This document shows positions 1 to 6,051 of a DNA stretch of 9,726 bases, piece by piece (position 1 is the first letter of the stretch; every line of letters starts with the position of its first letter). The DNA is taken from contig JAABRW010000424.1 of the NCBI GenBank assembly GCA_011390695.1, forward strand, positions 1 through 9,726, given 5' to 3'. The notes under the pieces were generated by a model. That model did no database searches and was not told the DNA's origin. It was given only the letters and a program-made list of their open reading frames with translations. Made by a program: the position numbers and the translations under genes. The stretch is from Desulfotignum sp. (GTDB lineage Bacteria > Desulfobacterota > Desulfobacteria > Desulfobacterales > Desulfobacteraceae).

Positions 1-1488
1 CGGCACAGGATTTCCCCCCATTCACTGGATTTTTCAAGGTATCCGGCGCCTTTTAAAACCTATGTCTGTCAGGGCAGAATTCCTTTGGACAAAGTTGCTG
101 AAACCCACCAGGCTCCTGGCGGGGATAAGGGCCAGACAGACCTGGATGCCATGTTGGACCAGGTACTGGCCCGGCAGGTGCCGGATAAAGAACAGAATGA
201 ACCGATGGATCTGAAAACGGTTTCCCGGATACTGGCCCTGTCCTATGGGGTGACCCTGGCAGACAGGGCCCGGGCAATTCTGTTCCGGAGCGTGCCATCC
301 GCCGGGGGGCTGTATCCCTGTCAACTGTATCTGTCGATACAGAAGATGCCTGGTATTGATACAGGATTGTATTATTGTGACACGGTTCAGGGATTTTTAT
401 GCAAAATCAATTCCCGGCCCCTGGACATGAGAAAAACACTGCCTGGCCGGGCGCGCGCAGGGGCATGCCTGGTTATCACAGGCATTTTTTATCATTCTGC
501 ATGGAAATACAGGGAACGCGCCTTCAGGTATCTGCTTTTGGATGCCGGCCATCTGGCTGAATCGGTGATGCTTGCAGCCAGAGCAGAAGGCATTGGTGCG
601 CGGGGAGGGTATGATTTTGATGACCAGCAGCTGCTAAAGGGCCTGGATCTGGATGTTTCCCGGGAAGTTCCTCTTGCCTGCCTTTTTCTGGGCTCGGGTA
701 ATGCCCGGGAAGATGTGCCTGATAAACAACCGTTTCAGCCTGCCAGACCGGTGCCTGAACCATTTGCCCCTCTTCGGTATGAAATATTGGAAAAAGCGTT
801 CAAGGCAGGATCCTTAATTGTGCAATCCCGGATGCCGGATGAAAGCGCAAAGGTTTTTCAGCACCGCCCTTCAAAGATTATACCCGTGCCGGCATCTGAT
901 TTTTGTCCCGGGGTTTCTTTTCGCAGTGCAGTTACAAACAGGCGGTCCCGCCGCAATTTTATTACACATGAACTGCCCTGTTCTGTGTGGGCGGCATTTT
1001 TCAGGCAGGTTTTTTCAAGCATTCACTCAGAGCATATCCCTGAAGAGACAGGGGCGGCGGCAAAAAATTTTCTTGTGCCGGCAATGATCTGTCAGAATCT
1101 GGAAGGTCTGGCAGATGGATTGTACACTTTTTCTTGTGATGGGTCACAACTGGCATGCATGCATTCAGGCAGCCAGGCAGAGGCTTTGGCCCGGGTCTGC
1201 CTGGATCAGGCCTGGATCAGCCGGGCTGCGGTGAATTTTTTGTTTCTGGCGGATATTGGTGCAGTGGAATCAGCATTGGGATCCAGGGGATACCGGTATG
1301 TGATGATGCATGCCGGCAGGGCAGGTCAGCGTATTTACCTTGCAGCGGAAGCCTTCGGTCTTGGGTGCTGTGGTGTCGGAGCCATGTATGATAAAGAAGC
1401 AGCAGAACTTCTGGCGTTGAAAACCGGCAGTGTCCTGCTCTACGCCGTGGCGGCAGGTCCTGTGAAAAAGAAAGGAAATATGTCATGA
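1..1488 (+). CDS. SagB/ThcOx-type nitroreductase, two tandem domains (5' end outside window)
   Basis: FMN-dependent nitroreductase-fold oxidoreductase of the SagB/ThcOx class. Frame 1 is open from base 1 and reads RHRISPHSLDF...PFKTY ahead of the first possible start (TTG at 85). That resembles the usual N-terminal region of this family, so the true start lies left of the window and 495 residues are visible. Domain 1 carries the motif PSAGGLYPCQLYL (bases about 295-335). Domain 2 starts near 920 with TNRRSRRNF and ends with GYRYVMMHAGRAGQ and GLGCCGVGAMYD, the typical C-terminal flavin-domain block. No peptide-heterocycle (TOMM) genes are seen beside it, so an azoline-oxidase role is not supported here. 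It overlaps the next gene by 4 bases (ATGA), which implies co-transcription and translational coupling. The family call is solid; the substrate is unknown. Confidence 0.85.
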   Translation, partial: RHRISPHSLDFSRYPAPFKTYVCQGRIPLDKVAETHQAPGGDKGQTDLDAMLDQVLARQVPDKEQNEPMDLKTVSRILALSYGVTLADRARAILFRSVPSAGGLYPCQLYLSIQKMPGIDTGLYYCDTVQGFLCKINSRPLDMRKTLPGRARAGACLVITGIFYHSAWKYRERAFRYLLLDAGHLAESVMLAARAEGIGARGGYDFDDQQLLKGLDLDVSREVPLACLFLGSGNAREDVPDKQPFQPARPVPEPFAPLRYEILEKAFKAGSLIVQSRMPDESAKVFQHRPSKIIPVPASDFCPGVSFRSAVTNRRSRRNFITHELPCSVWAAFFRQVFSSIHSEHIPEETGAAAKNFLVPAMICQNLEGLADGLYTFSCDGSQLACMHSGSQAEALARVCLDQAWISRAAVNFLFLADIGAVESALGSRGYRYVMMHAGRAGQRIYLAAEAFGLGCCGVGAMYDKEAAELLALKTGSVLLYAVAAGPVKKKGNMS

Positions 1489-2315
1489 AATGGATGCAGT
1501 TTTTTACCCCGGTAAAATCAAAAGATTACAGGGAAACCCAAGAAATGATATCAGACCATTCCCCGGAGGATATCACCATCCTGGATGTGCGCCAGCCCTC
1601 CGAGTATCAGCAGAGCCACATCCCCGGGGCTGTGCTCATACCTTTGCCCCAGCTTTCAGACCGGGTGTCTGAACTGGATCCTGAAAAACCCACCCTGGTT
1701 TACTGAGCGGTGGGCGGGCGCAGCCGGGTGGCTGCCCAGATGCTGTCAGGCAGAGGTTTCAAACAGGTGTATAATGTATCAGGGGGCATCAAGGCCTGGG
1801 AGGGCAAGACCGCTGTGGGGCCCCAGACCCTCGGCATGGACCTGTTTGACGGCACAGAATCCCCGAAGGACTTTCTCAAGGTGGCCTATTCCCTGGAACA
1901 GGGGCTGTACCGGTTCTATCTGGATATGGCTGACAAGGCCCGGACTCCTGCGGTGGTGGCATTGTTTGAGAAACTGGCTGCCATTGAGGTCAAGCACCAG
2001 GATGCTATTTTCGATGCTTATACCAGGATGGCTGATGCTGCTGTGTCACGGGAAGAGTTTGATGCCATGGTGGAAACTTCGGCAGGGGAGGGAGGATTGA
2101 CCACAGATCAGTACCTGGAACTGTTTGACCCGGATCTGTCTGTGGAAAAAGAGGTGATATCCCTGGCCATGTCCATTGAAGCCCAGGCCCTGGATCTGTA
2201 TCAGCGGGTGGGGGCAGGCATGAAAAACACCGATTCTGCAGCCATTGTCCATGGTATCGCAGAGGAGGAAAAACAGCATCTGGAACGGTTGGGAAAATTG
2301 ATGGATACCCTGTGA
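1485..2315 (+). CDS. Selenocysteine-containing rhodanese fused to a ferritin-like (rubrerythrin-type) diiron domain
   Basis: One 276-residue protein if the in-frame TGA at 1704-1706 (codon 74) is read as selenocysteine; read as a stop it would give a dead 73-residue fragment. Residues 1 to about 108 are a rhodanese domain: DVRQPSEY at 34-41, SHIPGA at 44-49, then the active-site loop VY-U-AVGGRSR, where the TGA sits exactly at the catalytic cysteine of the C-x-x-G-x-R-S motif. The frame continues without a break into VSGGIKAWEG. Residues about 125-276 form a four-helix ferritin-like domain with E138, E168-x2-H171, E232 and E262-x2-H265, a full diiron-ligand pattern. ATG overlaps the upstream stop (ATGA), with AAAGGA at 1471-1476 eight bases before it. 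The likely role is persulfide or selenenyl-sulfide transfer coupled to peroxide or oxygen chemistry in the cytoplasm. The domain calls are firm, Sec is strongly indicated, and the reaction is inferred. Confidence 0.88.
1704..1737 (+). promoter_or_regulatory. UGA (Sec) codon with candidate bacterial SECIS hairpin
   Basis: The TGA at 1704-1706 is followed by a perfect 6-bp stem, GCAGCC (1720-1725) with GGCTGC (1730-1735), closing a 4-base loop GGGT (1726-1729). Two more G-C pairs (1717-1718 with 1736-1737) extend it across a bulged C at 1719. The loop begins 20 bases after the TGA and starts with G. Both points fit the general bacterial SECIS description: a short stem-loop roughly 16-37 bases downstream with a G among the first loop bases. 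SelB would bind it to deliver Sec-tRNA. No selA, selB, selC or selD lies in the window. Confidence 0.7.
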
Positions 2316-2361
2316 ACTGTGGGCAAACAGCCGGGAAAAAGAAAAAACTGGAGCGTGTCTC

Positions 2362-3495
2362 ATGAAAAAACACCTGGTACTGGTGGGTGGCGGCCATGCA
2401 CACATGGTCACACTGGAAAATATCAAAACGTTCGTAAAAAAAGGATACACCGTTACGGTCATCGGTCCGTCCATTTACCATTATTATTCGGGAATGGGCC
2501 CGGGCATGCTGGGAAAAACCTATCGGCCTGAACAGATCCGGTTTGCCACCAGGGATGTGGTGGAAAGCCAGGGCGGTCGATTTGTCCAGGACCGGGTAAC
2601 CCATATTGACCCTGAAACCAGAGCCGTGTTTACCCGGTCCGGCAGCACGGTTTCCTATGATGTGGTTTCCTGCAATGCCGGGTCCCATGTGCCTATGGCC
2701 GGGGTGGGAACGGCAGGGGAAGAAAAACCGGACAATGTGTATCCTGTCAAGCCCATTGAAAAATTGATGGAGGCTTCAGAAAAACTGCAGGCACTTTTTG
2801 CAGAAAGCCAAGCCCGGGTCAATGTGGTGGGGGGCGGCCCGTCTTCTGCTGAGGTGGCGGGCAATGTGTGGCAGCTCGCCAGAAAAACCGGGGTACATAT
2901 GCCGGAGATCTGCATTTATTGCGCATCCAGCTTCATGGGAAGATTTTCTGATAAAATCCGCAACCGGGTAAAAGCGGTTCTGGAAAAAAGAAAGATCCGG
3001 ATCCTGGAAAACGCGCGGGTAGAAAAGGTGACCCGATCGCATATCACCCTTGCTTCCGGAAAACAGTATGACACGGATTTTACTTTTATGGCAGCAGGGG
3101 TGACACCGTCGGAAATCTTTGAAAAATCCAAACTGCCTGTGGGACCGGACAAGGGGCTGCTGGTGAACCAGTACCTGCAGAGCGTGGCAGATCCACGGAT
3201 TTTCGGAGGCGGTGACTGCATTTATTTTCAAGATCAGCCGCTGGACAAGGTGGGGGTCTATGCAGTGCGGCAGAACCCGGTCTTGCTCCATAACCTCATG
3301 GCTGCCCTGGATGGCGGAGACCTGATGCCGTTTGATCCGGGCCCGGACTATCTGCTGGTGTTCAATCTGGGCGGCGGCCAGGGGGTTCTCAAGAAAAAAA
3401 AGATCGTATTCAGCGGCAGGCTTGCCTTTACAATTAAGGATTATATTGATACAAAATTTATGAAAAAATTTCAGGCCATTGAAAAAGCAGGATAA
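2362..3495 (+). CDS. FAD/NAD(P)-dependent oxidoreductase, SelD-associated type (TIGR03169-like)
   Basis: A 377-residue two-dinucleotide-fold flavoprotein related to type II NADH dehydrogenases and sulfide:quinone reductases. The N-terminal FAD-binding motif is LVGGGHAHM (7-15), followed by YYSGMGPGM (41-49). The NAD(P)-binding motif is VVGGGPSSAE (155-164), the second FAD motif is IFGGGDC (280-286), and near the C terminus are AVRQNPVLLHN and a tail KDYIDTKFM. The GGGHAH plus YSGM-PG combination is what I recall for the family found N-terminal to SelD (selenide,water dikinase) or as a stand-alone protein, whose substrate is not established. Here it stands alone, 46 bases after the Sec-rhodanese gene, with CTGGAG at 2348-2353 as the ribosome site. 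The context suggests it reduces, or supplies electrons to, a sulfur/selenium carrier; that is inference. A plain NDH-2-like enzyme is the alternative. Confidence 0.82.
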   Translation: MKKHLVLVGGGHAHMVTLENIKTFVKKGYTVTVIGPSIYHYYSGMGPGMLGKTYRPEQIRFATRDVVESQGGRFVQDRVTHIDPETRAVFTRSGSTVSYDVVSCNAGSHVPMAGVGTAGEEKPDNVYPVKPIEKLMEASEKLQALFAESQARVNVVGGGPSSAEVAGNVWQLARKTGVHMPEICIYCASSFMGRFSDKIRNRVKAVLEKRKIRILENARVEKVTRSHITLASGKQYDTDFTFMAAGVTPSEIFEKSKLPVGPDKGLLVNQYLQSVADPRIFGGGDCIYFQDQPLDKVGVYAVRQNPVLLHNLMAALDGGDLMPFDPGPDYLLVFNLGGGQGVLKKKKIVFSGRLAFTIKDYIDTKFMKKFQAIEKAG

Positions 3496-3527
3496 TATTG
3501 ATGCTGTAAACACCGGCCTTGAAAAAA

Positions 3528-3555
3528 CCATGCCCTGTAAATGAAGGCGGCATGG
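3528..3555 (+). other. Small hairpin in the leader of the ferredoxin gene
   Basis: CCATGCC (3528-3534) is perfectly complementary to GGCATGG (3549-3555) across a 14-base loop, inside the 97-base gap between the oxidoreductase and ferredoxin genes. No T-run follows, so it is not an intrinsic terminator. It could be an mRNA processing or stability element separating the two parts of the gene row, or chance. I found no convincing promoter in this gap. Confidence 0.3.
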
Positions 3556-3592
3556 ATCCATTGCAATATACATTAACTTTTAGGAGGAACAC

Positions 3593-3784
3593 ATGAAAGT
3601 GACCATTACCGATCAGTGCATGGGTGACAGAAACTGCAACGACCTTTGTCCTGAAGTATTCAAGTATGATGAGGACCAGCTTGTATCCACCATCCAGGTT
3701 GATCCCATCCCGGAACATCTCCAGGATAAGGTGCGCCAGGCAGCGGCCGAGTGTGGTGCCGATGCCATTATCATTGAAGAATAA
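3593..3784 (+). CDS. Single-cluster ferredoxin with Asp at one cluster-ligand position
   Basis: A 63-residue small electron carrier of the monocluster ferredoxin class. The cluster motif is C9-MG-D12-RN-C15-NDL-C19-P, with a remote C54 in AAAECGADAI. The usual second cysteine of C-x2-C-x2-C-x3-C-P is replaced by Asp12, the arrangement known from Pyrococcus furiosus ferredoxin and Desulfovibrio africanus ferredoxin III. There the Asp-ligated [4Fe-4S] cluster converts readily to [3Fe-4S]. The residue after the remote Cys is Gly rather than the usual Pro. The start is set by a near-perfect AGGAGG at 3582-3587, five bases before ATG. The rubrerythrin gene follows after 35 bases, so this ferredoxin is a reasonable electron donor to it or acceptor from the upstream flavoprotein. 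Confidence 0.88.
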   Translation: MKVTITDQCMGDRNCNDLCPEVFKYDEDQLVSTIQVDPIPEHLQDKVRQAAAECGADAIIIEE

Positions 3785-3819
3785 ATACCAGGAAAAAGAT
3801 AACCAGAAAAGGTGTGGAC

Positions 3820-4395
3820 ATGGGAAAATTCCGGGAAAGTAGAACCGCTGTGAACCTGCATACCTCCTTTGCAGCAGAGGCCCAGGCCAGGACCCGGTAT
3901 AATTTTTTTGCCAACAGGGCCAGGGACGAAGGCTATATTCAGATCGGCAAATTGTTTGATGAAACCGCTGACCAGGAATTTGAACATGCGTTGCGGTTTT
4001 TCAAATTTTTCAATGGCGGGGAACTGACCATAAACTGGCAGTTTCCCTCCGGGGTGATTGAAGACACCCATGCAAACCTGCTGTCTTCTGCAGATCTGGA
4101 AGCCTATGTGGGCAATGACATGTATGCCGGATTTGCACAGGTTGCCAGGCAGGAAGGGTTTGTCCGGGCCGCAGATACTTTTGATGCCATTATTGTGGCG
4201 GAAAATCACCATGAAAAGCTGTTCCGGCACCTGGCGGAAAATATCGCTTCTCAACGGATTTTTCAAGATGAGATGCAGATCCGGTGGCGCTGTCTGGGTT
4301 GCGGGTATATCCATACAGGGACGACTGTCCCTGACAAGTGCCCGGCCTGTGTTCGGCCCTCGGGCTGGTTTGAACGGCTGTGTGAAAATTATTGA
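3820..4395 (+). CDS. rbr: Rubrerythrin (diiron domain plus rubredoxin domain), Glu97 position altered
   Basis: Cytoplasmic peroxide-reducing protein of anaerobes. It has 191 residues, the same length as Desulfovibrio vulgaris rubrerythrin as I remember it, and similar numbering. Residues 1 to about 145 are the diiron four-helix domain with E20, E53-x2-H56, E94 and E128-x2-H131. Residues 158-177 hold the rubredoxin iron site, C158-x2-C161 and C174-x2-C177. The residue aligned with ligand Glu97 is Val97 (E94-A-Y-V97). Glu97 is the iron ligand reported to swap with His56 on reduction, so the site may be permanently His-ligated or altered. ATG at 3820 was chosen because AAAAGG at 3807-3812 is seven bases away; the in-frame GTG at 3814 has no usable spacing. 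It is the last gene before a strong terminator and follows its probable ferredoxin partner. Confidence 0.95.
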   Translation: MGKFRESRTAVNLHTSFAAEAQARTRYNFFANRARDEGYIQIGKLFDETADQEFEHALRFFKFFNGGELTINWQFPSGVIEDTHANLLSSADLEAYVGNDMYAGFAQVARQEGFVRAADTFDAIIVAENHHEKLFRHLAENIASQRIFQDEMQIRWRCLGCGYIHTGTTVPDKCPACVRPSGWFERLCENY

Positions 4396-4402
4396 TAAAT
4401 TG

Positions 4403-4449
4403 TCACTGCAACAGATACAAAAGTGTATCTGTTGCAGTGAATCGTTTTT
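4403..4449 (+). terminator. Rho-independent terminator after rubrerythrin
   Basis: TCACTGCAACAGATAC (4403-4418) pairs perfectly with 4425-4440, a 16-bp stem with loop AAAAGT (17 bp if the outer A and T of the loop also pair). A run of five T follows at 4445-4449. It lies 8 bases after the rubrerythrin stop codon and ends the redox gene row. Confidence 0.85.
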
Positions 4450-4516
4450 GTATCATGACCTGAGTAAGATGTGACTAATATTCGGATCGCCTTACATTTC
4501 ATTGATTTTTTTTAAA

Positions 4517-4579
4517 ACCACGAAGAACACGGAGAGCAAGAAGAAATGCCATCTTCGTGCTCTTCGTGTTCTTCGTGGT
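4517..4579. repeat. Long palindromic intergenic repeat made of a 9-base unit
   Basis: The 27-base arms 4517-4543 and 4553-4579 are complementary except for one mismatch and one G-U pair, around a 9-base loop (4544-4552). Each arm is built of a 9-base period, TTCGTG plus CTC or TTC, ending TTCGTGG. I recall very similar CGAAGA-period hairpins scattered through intergenic regions of many unrelated bacteria, where they give rise to spurious HEEHEEHE-like peptides. It sits alone in the 274-base gap between the terminator and the next gene, preceded by a run of eight T. It is probably a dispersed repeat or REP/MITE-like element. No transposase is nearby. Confidence 0.72.
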
Positions 4580-4669
4580 AAAACAATTTGCCCCCTCCCT
4601 TCACTGTCCAGGCATGCAATTTGCTGTTGTTTATCTTAACAAGAAGGACAACCAGTAAATGGAGGACAT

Positions 4670-5023
4670 ATGAGACTTGGTGATATAAAAAAGAATTACA
4701 ATCTGCTGAATTCAGTGGATTGGGAGATGACCCCTGAAGAAGCCATTGCCCTGCATCTGGAATGGGGGCCCCTGCGGTCCCAGTCATATTACAACTCCAG
4801 GGACAATGACAATGAAACAGTATATTTTGTGATCAATACATGGAAGAATCGCCCTGTGCTGACACTGGTGCGCAGGAAAGGATTTGATTCTGAAGAACTG
4901 GGAAATTTTCATCTTCCCAAACAGCTTGAGACTGAATTTATGCAGGGCATCGGCAGGTACAAAGGCGTGTATGCCGTGGAAGGAAATGTACGGGACTGGC
5001 TGCAAAAGGAACTTGAAGTTTAA
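4670..5023 (+). CDS. Conserved hypothetical protein, DVU0772-like
   Basis: A 117-residue soluble protein with no signal peptide, no membrane segment and no cysteine. The N-terminal part (LNSVDWEMTPEEAI, 14-27, then HLEWG) and the middle (VYFVINTWKNRP) resemble Desulfovibrio DVU0772, a small family I associate with sulfate reducers; that recognition is from memory and moderate. No catalytic motif is visible and the function is unknown. ATG is preceded by GGAGG at 4661-4665 with a short 4-base gap. It is a single-gene transcription unit between two hairpin terminators and convergent with proC. No clear promoter hexamers were found upstream. Confidence 0.75.
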   Translation: MRLGDIKKNYNLLNSVDWEMTPEEAIALHLEWGPLRSQSYYNSRDNDNETVYFVINTWKNRPVLTLVRRKGFDSEELGNFHLPKQLETEFMQGIGRYKGVYAVEGNVRDWLQKELEV

Positions 5024-5058
5024 CCCATAACCGCCTCCTAAAAGTTCCCTTGCCAGAT

Positions 5059-5103
5059 ACCGGGAGCCAGATGCAGATACAGCATCCAGCTCCCGGTTTT
5101 TTT
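5059..5103 (+). terminator. Intrinsic terminator of the DVU0772-like gene
   Basis: ACCGGGAGC (5059-5067) pairs with GCTCCCGGT (5089-5097). After a 2-by-2 internal loop an inner stem GATGC/GCATC (5070-5074 and 5082-5086) caps the structure. The T-run reaches 5103. The T-run overlaps the last bases of the convergent proC gene. On the minus strand no T-run follows the hairpin, so it is directional. Confidence 0.88.
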
Positions 5104-5959
5104 ATTTTCCGTTTTTGTTTTTTTCGATAAAATCCTTGACCATCATTTCTCCCAGCTCTTTTGAGCGGTTGGTGGCAGATTCCACCGCATTGATAAGGGT
5201 GGTACGCAAGCCGCCCTGTTCCAGGGTGTGAATGCCGGCAATGGCCGTGCCCCCGGGAGAGGCGACCCGGTCTTTGAGCTGGCCCGGGTGTTCTTTGGAT
5301 TCCATGAGCAGCCGGGCAGATCCCAGAACTGTCTGGGTGGACAAAAACAGGGCATCTTTTCTGGACAGCCCCATTTTCACGCCGGCATCTGCCATGGCAT
5401 CCACAATGGTGAAAATATAGGCAGGACCGCTGCCGCTCAATCCGGTGAAAGCATCCATGAGCACGTTTTCATGGATAAACACCGTTTTTCCCACGGAGTT
5501 GAATATGGCCCGGGCCTGTTCCACATCATTTTCCCGCACATATTCGCCTGCGGCAATGGCAGTGGCGCTCTCTTTTACAAAGGCACAGATATTGGGCATG
5601 GCCCGGATCAGGCGCAGTTTTTTCTGCAGGCCGATGGCAATGGCAGCCAGAGGCACCCCTGCGGCAATGGAGATGATCAGCTTTTCATCATCAAGCGCTG
5701 GTGCGGTTTCCTTGAGCACCTTTCCCAGAATCTGGGGTTTGGTGGCATAGACGATGATATCTGACTGCCTGACCACTTCCACATTATCGCCGGTGGTATG
5801 CACCCCGTATTTTTCTTTAATGGTATCCAGCAGTTCCTGGTCGATATCCGAGCAGATGATATTTTCCGGCCTTGTGGCTTTGGAAAGCACAAGGCCGGAT
5901 ACCAGGGCTTCTCCCATATTGCCGCTGCCGATGAATCCGATTTTCTTTTCCTGCAGCAT
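5102..5959 (-). CDS. proC: Pyrroline-5-carboxylate reductase
   Basis: Catalyses the last step of proline synthesis, NAD(P)H-dependent reduction of 1-pyrroline-5-carboxylate to L-proline, in the cytoplasm. It has 285 residues, slightly longer than the typical 265-275. The N-terminal Rossmann motif is IGFIGSGNMGEA (7-18), followed by YATKP and RAMPN segments typical of the NADP-binding half. The C-terminal dimerisation half contains LSGSGPAY and the family signature VASPGGTAIAG followed by LEQGGLR. ATG at 5959-5957 has an AAGGAG ribosome site about 10 bases upstream on the minus strand. It appears to be transcribed alone from the promoter at 6002-6031, convergent with the preceding gene. Confidence 0.97.
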   Translation of the reverse strand: MLQEKKIGFIGSGNMGEALVSGLVLSKATRPENIICSDIDQELLDTIKEKYGVHTTGDNVEVVRQSDIIVYATKPQILGKVLKETAPALDDEKLIISIAAGVPLAAIAIGLQKKLRLIRAMPNICAFVKESATAIAAGEYVRENDVEQARAIFNSVGKTVFIHENVLMDAFTGLSGSGPAYIFTIVDAMADAGVKMGLSRKDALFLSTQTVLGSARLLMESKEHPGQLKDRVASPGGTAIAGIHTLEQGGLRTTLINAVESATNRSKELGEMMVKDFIEKNKNGK

Positions 5960-6001
5960 CTGTATATAACTCCTTGATTTGCGTTGTTAAATAAAGATGT
6001 T

Positions 6002-6031
6002 ATATTACGTCCATCCGCAAAAAAGAGTCAA
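6002..6031 (-). promoter_or_regulatory. Probable sigma-70-type promoter of proC
   Basis: On the minus strand TTGACT (6031-6026) and TAATAT (6007-6002) are separated by 18 bases, both close to consensus. The -10 box lies about 42 bases upstream of the proC start codon, and no other gene lies between. No operator-like palindrome is evident within it. Confidence 0.65.
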
Positions 6032-6051
6032 GGCATAATTCCTGGAACTGG

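Noticed and set aside
1485..1706. A separate 73-residue rhodanese fragment followed by a second gene from GTG 1710
   Set aside because: Both parts are in one frame, the break is exactly at the catalytic Cys codon, and a suitable hairpin follows; a single Sec-containing gene explains it better.
3814..4395. GTG at 3814 as rubrerythrin start
   Set aside because: The ribosome site AAAAGG at 3807-3812 would be one base away; ATG at 3820 has normal spacing and matches the N terminus and length of D. vulgaris rubrerythrin as I recall it.
4553..4579. 9-base periodic repeats as a CRISPR or tandem-repeat array
   Set aside because: The units are too short, contiguous and mirrored in the opposite arm; there are no spacers.
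4512..4787. 91-residue minus-strand ORF containing HEEHEEHE
   Set aside because: The peptide is a by-product of the 9-base periodic palindrome and overlaps the DVU0772-like gene on the other strand.
5059..5097. Hairpin as a bidirectional terminator also serving proC
   Set aside because: Read on the minus strand, the hairpin is followed by ATCTGGCAAGG with no T-run, so only the plus-strand direction is supported.
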